Source of the DNA: Struthio camelus
Taxonomy: Eukaryota > Chordata > Aves > Struthioniformes > Struthionidae
NCBI RefSeq assembly: GCF_040807025.1
Contig: NC_090967.1
Coordinates: 5,944,001 to 6,008,000 of the forward strand
DNA length: 64,000 nt
Direction of reading: 5' to 3'
Part shown: in pieces, positions 1 through 13,500 of the stretch
Layout: the number at the start of each line of letters is the position of its first letter
Position numbering within the stretch: position 1 is the stretch's first letter
The notes under the pieces: model-generated
Database searches by the model: none
What the model was told of the DNA's origin: nothing
Seen by the model: only the letters and a program-made list of their open reading frames with translations
Position numbers and translations under genes: made by a program

Positions 1-61
1 TGGTGGTGGGGGGGGGGTCACCCCCACCGCCCTCACCCTCGCCCGCCCTCTCGCCCCGCAG

Positions 62-3073
<3,012 letters not shown>

Positions 3074-3785
3074 TGACGCCTTTGGGGGTTGCCCGCGCGC
3101 AAGCCCGACGCCGAGGGTTTGCACGGCAGGATGGACCGAGCCGGGGACGAGGCGGCTCCTGGGATGCGGCCGAGCTCCGGCAGGAGGTGGGAAAGGCCGG
3201 GAGCGCTCCAGCCTGGGCTCGGCATCTCTGCCCGCGGCTGGGACCGTCGCAGCCGGCGGCAGCTCGTCCCCGGCTCCCCGGGGCCGCTGCCCCGGAGGTC
3301 GGTCCGGGGGTCCGCACCGGTTCCCGCGGCCGGTCCCCGCTCCGCCGCCGCTCTCCATCGCTTCACTCCGCGCCTCGTCGTGGGGTTTGATTTGCACCGC
3401 CGCCCCTGCCCTGGTCCCCGCCACCGCCGGGGGCTGCGGCCGTCCCGCGCTGCTCCTTGTCACTGTCACACGTGCAACGTATCGGGGATCGGGGACGGGG
3501 GGAGGCGGTGCGGGTGCGGGGGGGGGGATGGCATGCCGGGGTTGGGGGGGGGGTCCTTCTTTTCGTCATCGCTTTTTCGGCAGCTCAGCTCGGTATAAAG
3601 CTCGGTGGCGTCGGCCTCCCGGCCGCGGAGGTTGGGGGGGGGGTCTCCGGGGGTCGCGGCGCCGCGGGACGGAGCGGGGACGAGGGCGGCCGTGGAGCCA
3701 CGTGCGTCCGTCCCGCGTCGGGGCAGAACGCTGCTGTTTTGGGTAAAAAGAGCGAAGCCAGCCCCGGGAGCGCGGGCGGCGCGGC

Positions 3786-3810
3786 AGGAGGAGGAGGAGG
3801 AGGAGGAGGA
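3786..3810 (+). repeat. (AGG)n microsatellite abutting the poly(A) signal
   Basis: About eight AGG triplets run straight into AATAAA; the last A of the repeat forms the first base of the hexamer. Confidence 0.85.
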
Positions 3811-3815
3811 ATAAA
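3810..3815 (+). terminator. TMEM59L: Poly(A) signal AATAAA, probable TMEM59L end
   Basis: This is the first AATAAA downstream of the TMEM59L stop, about 1.25 kb away. A modest T-rich stretch (CTTTCTTGG) follows about 30 bases later and may act as the downstream element. Confidence 0.6.
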
Positions 3816-5054
3816 GGCTCGTACCAGTCCCGGCAGCGTGCGCGGCTTTCTTGGGCGCGCGGGGCCGGGAGGGGAGCCCGGCTCGCCGTCCCGTCTTTGC
3901 AAGCCGCAGGAAGCTGACTAAAGAGACCCAGATCCCCGTTTTGGGCCGTTCTGCAAAGAAACAAAGCGATGCTGCTCTCCGGCAGCTGCGCGGGCGCCGA
4001 AGGCCAGCCCGGTGGGGAGCCGCGAGGAGGAGGAGGAGGCGGCCGAGCCGCCGTCGCGGCGGAGGATTGCAGGCGTGCAGGCGTGTGCGTGCAATCACGT
4101 GCGCGTGCGTGCAACCCTCTGCGCGCACCCGGCTCCGCGCGGCAGGGGCCCTTTCTGCTTAACCACGTTGGCGCCGGCAGCCGCGGGCCCGTGGCGGGAC
4201 GCGCCGGGCTCGAGGCCGCTGGGTGCACGCACGCACACCTTTCCCCCCGCGGCGTGTGTTTGTGCTGGCGAAGCGCCCGCCTCGGCGCTGCAGTCGAGCT
4301 CGCCTCGTGCCAAGCATGACATCAAACTCGCGCAACGGCCCGGAGCCTCTTCTTTAGCACTTCAGTAGCTCAGCGGGGTCCCGGCCTCGGAGCCAGCGGC
4401 GTCGCGGGGCCCCCGAGGAGCCGGGGCTGGTCGTGCCGGCCCCAGCTGTTTGCTTTGCCGGGGAACGAGGTGCTGGTGACGAGGAGGTGCCGGCCGGAGC
4501 CCGGGGCGGGCGGGCGCGAGACGGGGGCCGAGCGGCCGGCAAACCCTGCGTCCGAGCTGGGCACGGACCCTCTCGCGCCTCCGGGCCGCCCCCGTTGCCG
4601 TCATCCCTCATCGATTCTTCGGGTTGACAGCGAAGCTCTGCAGGGTCCCGGGGGGCCCGGGGCAGTCGCCCGCCTGCCCTCGAGGCCGCAGCCGAGCAAA
4701 GCGCCCGGCTCCGCTCAGCTGCTGCAAAGCCGCAGGTTTTGGCGCTGTCGCAGCACGGCTCTGGGAGACGGAGTGAAAAAGAGCCCGGGGCTCCGGGCTG
4801 CGCTTGCCCGGAGGAGCTGGGCCCGCGGCGCTCGCAAACGCTCCTTGGGGCCGCGCGGGGCACCGGCAGCAGCAAAGCCGGCGGCGATGCCCTCCCACCG
4901 CACAGGCCGGCCGCGGGGGCTGCCGCCGGCTCCGCGCACGCAGCGCGGCTCGGCGCGCAGGCGCGACGCCCGAGCGGCTTTCCCCTCCCCGGCCGCCGAC
5001 CTACGCGCGCCGCGGAGCCGCGGGTGATTCAACAGCAGCAAACCCAAATGAAAA

Positions 5055-5077
5055 CCAATCTGCTGGTGCTAATGGGA
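5055..5077. promoter_or_regulatory. Inverted pair of CCAAT boxes in an orphan CpG island
   Basis: AACCAATC and GATTGGTT lie about 11 bases apart in opposite orientation, in the middle of the 4-6 kb CpG-rich stretch. This is a typical NF-Y arrangement. No transcript start or gene can be assigned from sequence. Confidence 0.35.
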
Positions 5078-7774
5078 TTGGTTCTGTCCCTACCACGCAC
5101 ATTCCAGCCGGGCTCGAGGGACCGCTCGGGGCTGCGGGGGGGCCGGGGGGGGGGAGGAAAGCGGGGGTTAACGAAGCCAAATTATTTTCCGTATTCAAAT
5201 GTCAGAGTTGAGCGCGGTGCCGCTGGCCGGAGCGGGTGCAGCTGCTGCGCGGCGGCGATGCCGCGGGGAGGCGAAGCACCCTCGCTGCAGCCGGCGCGGA
5301 GCGGAGCGCCTCCGCGCACGCAGCCCGCCGCCAAGTGACACGCATTTTCCATTCCCTGGGCTTCATTACTTTTTGGAAGGCAGGCCTCCTTCGTTGGACC
5401 GCGAGGGGCTTCGCTTCCCTTTGTATTTATTTTTGCTGCGTTTCGCTGCCGTGTGTTCTTCTGCCAGGTGAGGAGCGCAGCCAAGCCGGTCGGTGAGAGC
5501 ACAAACGTACGGCTGCGGTTTGGCCGGGCGGACGGGAACCGGCCGGCCCGAGCGCCGATGCGGCGACGCGCCCAAGCACCTGCTTCTCCGTAGGCATCGG
5601 AGCGATGGCGCCCGTTTCAAGGGGAGGACGCGCCCGCGCCACGGAGCGCCCGCGGAGGTGGTTTGCTGGCGCGCGGCTCCTCCAGCTGGCTTCGGCGCCG
5701 GCTCCCGCGAGGTGCCGAGTGCGTCAGCTTTCCTGGACTCGCGTGGGAGTTGAAGGAGCCCGAGCTTCAGAAGAGGTGGTGTGCAGCCTTCCCGCTAGCC
5801 AGCCCCCACGTGGCTCTGCTGTCTGCTTCCCGCTCGTGGTCGCTCCTCGAGCTTGCGCCCCAGCACCGGGCCCCGCTGCCTGCAAGGGCGCAGCAGTACC
5901 TAGGCCTGCCAGCGAACACGCACGCATGCACACGTGGCACAGCGACGCGCAGAGCGTCTTTGTGCAATGAGGAGGCACCGCGCTGCCTCCCGGGAGGTCC
6001 TGGAGGCCGGCTCCTCCGCCCAGCGCGTGAACCGCGTGGGCTGGTAACGCTGCAGCTCGTGGGGAGCTCCTGTCTCTAAGCAGTTGCAGGATAAAGCGAA
6101 GAGGTCTGAGGGAAAGGCAGCGCTGCCAGCTCATGATTTTATCATTAGTCTCACGATGTTGGATGCAAATTTTAAAGCCCCAGCTGGTGGAGTCATGTGA
6201 TGCGTGAGAGCTTGGCTTGTGCTAAAAAGGTACATTTCTAGACCTTATGTTTCTTAGGAAAAAAAAAGTGAAAACGAGACTCAAATACAGCCTGATGCTT
6301 AAAATGAAGATGAGAAAGGAGGCAAGCGTAAATAGTGTGGGGGTTATTTTGCTGATTCTCGTTTTTGAACCCAGCAAGTTGAACTCGTGATGTTCTGAGG
6401 AGACCACAGCGCTCCACAGTAGGAATACCAGCGCTGCCTTGATATACTGCGCGTGTGGGATAAATTTATTAAAGTTGTGTGAGTCGCTCAGATACTGTGC
6501 TAACACTGGCCATAAAAATCACCTTAGATATAAGGCAAGCTCCTTGGGGAAGGGACTAAGTGCACTCAACAAATAATGAATAGAAATAAAAATAAATATC
6601 AAATGGCCCATAAAATAAAACAATAACAGTAACTAAAAAGTTCCTGGATCTGTTGTGAGAGATAAAATCCCATCAGCGGTATGAAATAACAAGAAATACT
6701 CCCCTTTGGTTCGTTCTCCGCATGACACAAGTCAGCACGCCTGGTCACCAGAGTAGTTATGGAAAACATCTTCCTTCCAGCATCTTATAAATGCGCTTTT
6801 CATGCTTGGAGAGACCTTGCGGGGTTCAATTTAACTGGGGTCTGGGGAACACGTGAAAGGCATTTACAGCACGCGGCACAGCCTGGTTTTTCCTGCAGGG
6901 GAAGCAGAGGTGTAATGTTCATAGCTCCCATCCACGGCGCCGGCTCGCTCCTCGGGAAAGCGCCGCGCAGTCCCCGCCGCGAGGCCTGCAGCTAGCGGGC
7001 AGCCCGGCTGGACGAGCCGTCAGCGGGGCTGGTTTATGGCTTTGCATATAGCGGATGGAGCTGTAAAAAAAAAAAAAAATAAAATAAATAAAAGTGTTTC
7101 TTTTAAGCCTTGTAAAGAGGGGTGCGTGTGCTGCAAAGCTAAAGCTATAGAAAGCAGCCCCAGGAGAAAGGGGAAAAGTCTAAAACTGAAGCAGAGCCGC
7201 TCTCCGAGGAAAGCAGCGCACGAGGGGTTGTAAAGACGGGCAGGAGCCCACGGGAAACGCCAGCCGAGCCCCGGGACGAAACGCAGGGGACGGGCTGCTT
7301 TGGGCCCTCCTGATAAGAAATTAACTGTCATCCCGCCACGGCCTCTCCCGCGCCGGCCGCTTTGCCTCCCTGGCTCCCCGCGGCGCGTTTGGTGCCCTGA
7401 CATCTCCTGTCCTGTGCGGGTAGCGTCTAAAATAACAGGGCCCCAAGGTCTTGGCTGGGGTCTCTGTATGCCGCAGTAACACAAATAACAAATTAATAAG
7501 TACGTCTTCCCTCTCTCCCAAAGGTTTTATGAGGCTTAATTAATGAATGTCTGTAAAATGCGTTTGGAGCTGGGAATGAAATGTGCTGTGGAAATGCCAG
7601 ATATTTTTTAATGCTCCAGCAGATTTAGAAGGTTTAAATAAGAAAAATATACAGCTTTTCCTGTGAAACAGATTCCTCTCCTTGAAGCGTCGAAGTCCAG
7701 AACATGAAGTTTTCATCCGGCTAACTTGAAAGAGTGTTTTCACGGCTTTCCAAGCGTGTTTATTCTCATGCACA

Positions 7775-7862
7775 AACTCCCCATTTCCCTTATACAGATG
7801 TGGAAACTGAGGCATGGGAAATCAAAGCAATTTACCCGTGGCCATTGGCACAGGCAGCGCCA
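7775..7862 (+). repeat. MIR-like ancient SINE fragment
   Basis: CCCATTTCCCTTATACAGAT, then TGGAAACTGAGGCATGGGAA, then CAATTTACCCGTGGCCA follow the diagnostic 3' half of MIR (CCCATTTTACAGATGAGGAA-type) with moderate divergence. Confidence 0.6.
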
Positions 7863-8620
7863 TGAAGAATTTCCTGATTCCCAGTGACAACTGCAATGCC
7901 CTCCAGCCTGTCAGATCTCTCCAGATGTGTCACGGCTTTAAAAATTACACGGACCCGCAACATCTTGCCTCAGCTACGCCGCTAGCTTTGTGAAGCGCGG
8001 CGAGCGAGTCTGACGCCGACCATGTGTGTCGGGATGCGGCCGTGGAAGGAGGGGATGAAGGGAAAACCAGCAAACCTGACCGGCCGGCTGCGATCTGCGA
8101 CAACAAAACGGCACCCTCTGGAGGGTACTGTTGCTCTTGCACAACTGGCTCCTTCCAGGGAAAGCTGGCACATGCGGGTTGCGGTTGAGCGACGGCCGGC
8201 TGCCGTCGCAGCAGGCTTCGAGGAGGAGCGGGGGGAAGCTGGGCTCCGCGGGTGCACGCAGCGGGTCCTCCAAAACATCGCGCTCTTTAATGAATTACAC
8301 CTGGAAACCAAAGTGAAAACGTTAAGCGCTGGGCCGCAGGCCACCCTGTAGGCCCAGCAGCCGCTGTCGGATAATTCGGTGCAGGAGGAAGAGGAGGGGG
8401 GGACAGGCCTGCCCCGCTGGCAGATGGTGCAAGCGGCTGCCGGGCACGTCGGAGGGGCAGCCCCAGACGGCGTTGGCGGGCGCTTCGGGGGGCACGCCGG
8501 GATGCGGGGGGGGCTCCTCGCGGGGTGCTGGCGGTGCCCCAGCCCAGCCCAGCCGGCCGTGTCCCCGCGAGGGGACCGTGGGGCTCTGCCCTCCTTGTGG
8601 GGCAGCCCAGAGGGACACGG

Positions 8621-10340
8621 TGACAGGCGGAGCCGGTCACGAGGACACTGTCCCCAACTCGGGCCGGCCTGTGGGGTGGTGACAGGTCCCTTGGGGCCGT
8701 GACAGCTCCTCCAGGAGAGTGACAGGCCCCCACGGGACCCCTATGTGGTGACAGGTCCCCTGGGCCCCCTGGGGCAGTGACAGGTCCCTTGGGTCCCCCA
8801 GGGTGGCGACGAGTTCCTTGGGGCAGTGACAGGTCCTTCGGGGTGGTGACAGGTCCCTTGGGGCCATCACAGCCCCCCCCCAGGACAGTGACAGGCCCCC
8901 CAGGGGACCCCTATGTGGTGACAGGTCCCCTGAGGTGGTGACAGGCCCCTTGGTCCCCCGGGGTGGTGACTGGTCCCCTGGGCCCCCTGGGCCGGTGACG
9001 GGTCCCCCGAGGTGGTGACAGCTCCCTTGAGTCCCCTGAGGTGGCGACTGGTCCCCTGGGCCCCCTAGGACAGTGACGAGTCCCCTGGGGCGGTGACGGG
9101 TCCCTTGGGTCCCCCGAGGTGGAGATGGGTCCCCTGAGGTGGTGACAGCTCCCTTGAGTCCCCCAGGGCGGTGACGGGTCCCCCGAGGTGGTGACAGCTC
9201 CCTTGAGTCCCCCAGAGTGGTGATGGGTTCCCTGGGGTGGTGACAGCTCCCCTGGGCCCCCCAAGATGGGGATGGGTCCCCTGAGCCCCTTGGGCCGGTG
9301 ACGGGTCCCCCAAGGTGGTGACAGGTCCCTTGGGTCCCCCAGGGCAGTGACAGGCCCCTTGGGACCCCCGAAGTGGGGACGGGTCCCCTGGGCCTCCTGG
9401 GCCGGTGACGGGTCCCCCGGGGTGGTGACAGCTCCTTTGAGTCCCCCAGGGTGGTGATGGGTCCCCCGGGGTGGTGACAGCTCCCCTGGGCCCCCCGGGC
9501 TGGTGATGGGTCCCCCGGGGTGGTGACAGGTCCCTTGGGTCCTCCGAGGTGGGGATGGGTCCCCTGGGCCTCCTGGGCCGGTGACGGGTCCCCCGAGGTG
9601 GTGACAGCTCCCTTGAGTCCCCTGGAGTGTTGATGGGTCCCCCGGGGTGGTGACAGCTCCCCTGGGCCCCCTGGGCTGGTGATGGGTCCCCCGGGGTGGT
9701 GACAGGTTGCTTGGGTCCCCCAGGGTGGTGACGGGTCCCCTGGGGTGGTGACAGCTCCCTTGGCTCCCCCGGGGTGGTGACAGCTCCCTTGGGTCCCCCA
9801 GGGTGGTGACAGGTCCCCCGAGGTGGTGACAGCTCCCTTGGGTCCCCCGAAGTGGGGACGGGTCCCCTGAGCCCCTTGGGCCGGTGACGGGTCCCCCGGG
9901 GTGGTGACAGGTCCCCCGGGGTGGTGACAGCTCCCTTGAGTCCCCCGGGCCGGTGACGGGTCCCCCGAGGTGGTGACAGCTCCCTTGGGTCCCCCGAGGT
10001 GGGGACGGGTCCCCTGAGCCCCTTGGGCCGGTGACGGGTCCCCCGAGGTGGTGACAGCTCCCTTGGCTCCCCCGGGGTGGTGACGGGTCCCCCGGGGTGG
10101 TGACAGCTCCCTTGGGTCCCCCGGGGCGGTGGTGACAGGCCCCTTGGGCCCGTCCCAGCCCCCCCAGGACAGCGACAGACCCGCTGGGATCCCCGAACCC
10201 CACGGCACTGACAAGCTCCCCCCCCTCTCCACACCCCCCCAGGCCCCCCAAGATGGTGACAGCTCCCCTGGGCCCCCCGGGCTGGTGACAGCTGCCCCCC
10301 CCTCCCGGGGGAACCCTCCGCCATCCCAGGGCCGTGACAG
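8621..10340. repeat. GC-rich minisatellite upstream of KLHL26 (alternating ~20 and ~29 bp units)
   Basis: The array is built from GGTGACGGGTCCCCCGAGGT (20 bp) and a longer unit starting GGTGACAGCTCCCTTGG (about 29 bp), together about 49 bp, with point variants and irregular order. The 5' part (8621-9000) is more degenerate and the middle (9000-10140) most regular. TGACAG occurs roughly three dozen times by eye. Read on the minus strand the unit contains no stop triplet in any frame. Three overlapping long open frames (10352-8637, 10707-8911, 10324-9065) therefore exist; they are Pro/Gly/Ser/His-rich and I regard them as non-coding. Confidence 0.9.
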
Positions 10341-10485
10341 ACCCCCCCCCAAAAGCCGGAGCCCCGGGGCGGCGCCAGGCCCGGCCGGAGCGGAGCCGCG
10401 GGCCTCGCTGCTGCGCCTTTAACGCGGCGGCTCCCGCCGCCTCCCCAAGCTCCGGGCCCGGCGGCGGCGGCGGCGGCGGCAGAAG
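10341..10485 (+). promoter_or_regulatory. KLHL26: KLHL26 CpG-island promoter and 5'UTR
   Basis: A CpG-dense, TATA-less segment lies between the minisatellite and the start codon, with GC boxes (GGGGCGGCG) and a CGG repeat. The transcription start is not visible directly. The island continues to about 11.16 kb, into intron 1. Confidence 0.6.
10460..10480 (+). repeat. (GGC)7 repeat in the KLHL26 5'UTR
   Basis: Seven uninterrupted GGC triplets end five bases before the start codon. Repeats of this kind in 5'UTRs are often length-variable. Confidence 0.85.
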
Positions 10486-10492
10486 ATGGCGG
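10483..10492 (+). promoter_or_regulatory. KLHL26: YY1-type motif overlapping the KLHL26 start codon
   Basis: AAGATGGCGG matches the YY1 core (AANATGGCGG) and includes the ATG. YY1 sites at this position are typical of TATA-less housekeeping promoters. Confidence 0.5.
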
Positions 10493-10532
10493 AGTCCGGC
10501 GGGGCCGAGTTCGCCGCGGAGCGGCCCAGCAG
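10486..10532 (+). CDS. KLHL26: KLHL26 exon 1 coding part
   Basis: The 47 nt run from ATG to AG|GTGAGC. They encode 15 residues plus two bases of a Ser codon and correspond to the low-complexity N terminus of human KLHL26 (MAESGG...ERPNS). The start was chosen by homology and by the CpG-island context. Confidence 0.9.
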
Positions 10533-13500
10533 GTGAGCGGGGCCCGGTCCGGCCCGCCGCGCCGCGGGGTGGGCGGCGAGGCCGCCCCTCAGCGGGGCCG
10601 CGCCCGCAGCCGGCGGGGCGGAGCGGGGCCCCCGGCGGCCGGGCCGTGGGGCCCGGCCCGGTGCCTCCCTCCCTCCTTCCCTTTCCCTTCCAGCAGGCAC
10701 AAAACATGTGGTATTTTTTATTCCCCCCCCCCCCCGCCTTATTTTCAGTGCTGACGCTTCCTAGTGGGGGGGGGCACCCGGTTCTGCGGTGTTTTGGGCC
10801 TGTTTTGACACACGCCGGGTGCCCCCCCCCCGGGGCCCAGCGCCCTCCGCCGGAAATCCAGCTTTTCTATTTTTCTCTCTTTCTGTATATTCTGCCTCTC
10901 TCCCGTATCCGTACTCCTCGGCCGCGTTCCCTCGGGACGGTTGGTTTCCTCTGCCCCGCGCCTCCTTTCTTTTTCGGTCTCCCTCTTGCGAGAGGAGCGG
11001 CCACGCTTCTTCCGCGCGGGTGTTGGTGGGGTTTTGGGGGAGTTTCACGGGGGTTTTTGCGGCGCTCCGCCTGAGGAAACGGTAGCGGTTCGCTCCGGAG
11101 CTGCGGCGCGCCGTCCCGAACGCCGCAGCCCGTTCCCTGCTCCGGGGACGTAGCTCTCCGTATCGTGGCCCGTTTACTCGCTTCGTTAATTTTAAATTAA
11201 AGTCTGCTGAAATTTGGGGGCTTTTGGTTTGGCCTGTTTACTAAACGATGGATGCGTTGGCGGACGCCTGCGGGGTGAGTCCTGACGTTGGACGGCCTCT
11301 ATGGAGCGAGAGGGAAGTTTTAAGGGTGTTTCCTCTCAGGTGCTTCTCCAGGCCTTTACTTTTGGTTTGGTTTTGGTTTTTTTCCACTTGCTGAGCGTTT
11401 GCCCTCTAAGGCAAGAGGTTACGCGCGCGCGCGGGCCGTTTTGGTGGCGCGCTGCTCCTCCAACAGCCCGGGCAGAATTTCCATCTTGGAGTCGCTACCG
11501 CGTGGCTGGCGTCGGATACCCGTAAATGCGCCGGCTTCCCGAAAGCACGAAAATTAACCTGACGGCTGTGGATCCTGCGCTTTCCGCCGCTAAGGCGCGT
11601 ACCGTGCAAAAGATAGCGCGGGCAAAAAGTTTCGGGCAAAAACGGGTGCTTTCAGGGCATGAGATGAGGCAAATGGGAGCTTGCTTGGGAGTTGCGCAGG
11701 AAAAATACATGCGTGCCGCTAACACAGTCGTGCGCCTTGTGGTGCCTCTGTTCCTCTTGTTCTCTTTTAAAAGCACGCAGTAAGAAACAAATCTCTTGTT
11801 TTATAAATTCAAAGCCAAAAGAGGCCAAATCTTCTGTTTTGAAGTAACCGTTGTTGTTTTCGGGTGGGTAGAATTTCACGCCCTACAAGGGGTTTTCGCA
11901 CCTTACTGGCAGCCCTCAGCAGCGTGCGGAGGGGGGGCTTCGTGCTCCGCAGCGAGCCCTGATCACAATAGCGTGCTCAGCGCTGGTCCTGAAGGCACGC
12001 TTTGAGATTCGTGAAGGGGTAAGTGCAGAAAACGCAGCGCAGTCCGTTGGCGGCCTCTGAAAGACGCAGCTCTCCGAGCCGCGTGTGTTTTAGACGTGGG
12101 ACGTGTGAACTCCGCTGCAGCGTTGGTGAAGCAAGGTCATACGAAGCAGGGGGACGCAAAGATCCCGGAATAAACCTCTGCTGATGCTGGAGAGCTGTTA
12201 CTGTGGAGGCCTCCGGGCAGGGATTACTTGGGGTGACCAGGCCAGCTCTCGAGGAGGGTCGCGTCTGTCCAGAACTTGGAATAGTCCCTTGAAAAAAGGC
12301 AGAGAGTCAGGTTGTGTAAACACCTTTCAAAACCCTTCCTAATACTGTTAGCCACCGGCCTGTTCACGGAAAGCAGTTCCACCTGCCAAAACCAGAATGG
12401 ATGGATGAGGGAGCCCTGCAGGTTTCCCTTATCTACAAGAACATATGTCTTAGTTCACATTGAGAGAAAGCAGACCTGAACTCCCCTAACCTGGTTCCTT
12501 CTGAGGAAAGCGGTGGGAACGGGAGCAAATGTGCAGGAGGATGGGGTAAAACAGAGCAAGTGGAAGACAACGATACGGGCCGCGAGTCCGCCTTGCTTTT
12601 GTGTTACTATGATCTTTAGGATTCAATCGGACAATGCTTTTGTTTCGAAACTGTTCAAAGTTTCGTTTTATATGGTTTTTCTGTTCTGTATTCTGCCACA
12701 TGGCAATTTTAAAACAGATTTTAGTTGTTAGATCTGGTAGACGTGGTGTAAATGTTTATGCTCTAATTGAATCACTGTAAAAATAACTGCCGCTTTCTTA
12801 TTCAACAGTGGAAGGCTTCTGAGCCGGAGGTTTTATTTAGACTAAAAGTAAACTTCAGTGAGTCCTTAAAGGTTCTTGTCTTACCCTCCAAGTGTTGCTT
12901 AGCATTAACAGCTTTGTAAGGAACAGGCTTGCATCATGGGACGATGGCTAAGGAGTCTTTTCCAGTCTCTCGCTTATATAAAAGATAAACGCTGAACTTC
13001 CATAGAAGCCAGGGACCTTTATCGAGAAAAGCTATTGCTGCACTTCGGTGGCCTTAGGTTATTCTGTTCGGGTAATGCAGTTAAGGTGAGACTTGGATGT
13101 GGAGAGCTGGACTGCCCAAGAAGCTTGAAATCATAACGATCTCCAGGATGGGCATGTGTCTGTCCGAAGGTAAGCGCAGAGGATTTAGGTAATGAGGGGA
13201 ATGGGCTGCAAACAGCAGTGGTGTTAAGAGGATTTGATCGTGGAACTGAACGGGAACCGGTGTTAGGATGCCAAGTGCTTGGGCAGCTGCTTGCACGTGC
13301 TATAACATCTGATTTAGTTTGCATTAAAGGAATGGTGGGCTTCTTGGACGTCGTCTGCTATTTTAGCATTTAATTATGCTTCTGCTTGAGATCTCTAGCT
13401 GGTCAAAGACAATAATCTGGTGGGTGGAGGTAAAGAGAAATGAGGAGAGTTCACAGCAGCGTGGCTATTTCTGCTCCCTGTTGCTGCATGCTGCAGCATG

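Larger units (their letters stand above)
3831..8619. other. TMEM59L-KLHL26 intergenic region, GC-rich CpG-island half then AT-richer half
   Basis: From 3831 to about 6080 the sequence is dense in CpG with many open frames on both strands, but none shows a recognisable domain, splice structure or poly(A) signal. From about 6100 it turns AT-richer, with an A-run near 7063-7080 and an old SINE-like piece near 7775. I find no exon I can support. Confidence 0.6.

Noticed and set aside
5048..5338. Signal-peptide-like start MKTNLLVLMGLVLSLPRTFQ
   Set aside because: The hydrophobic stretch is attractive, but the start context is weak (C at -3), the rest of the frame is low-complexity Arg/Gly/Ala, and the same bases form an inverted CCAAT pair. 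No homology recognised.
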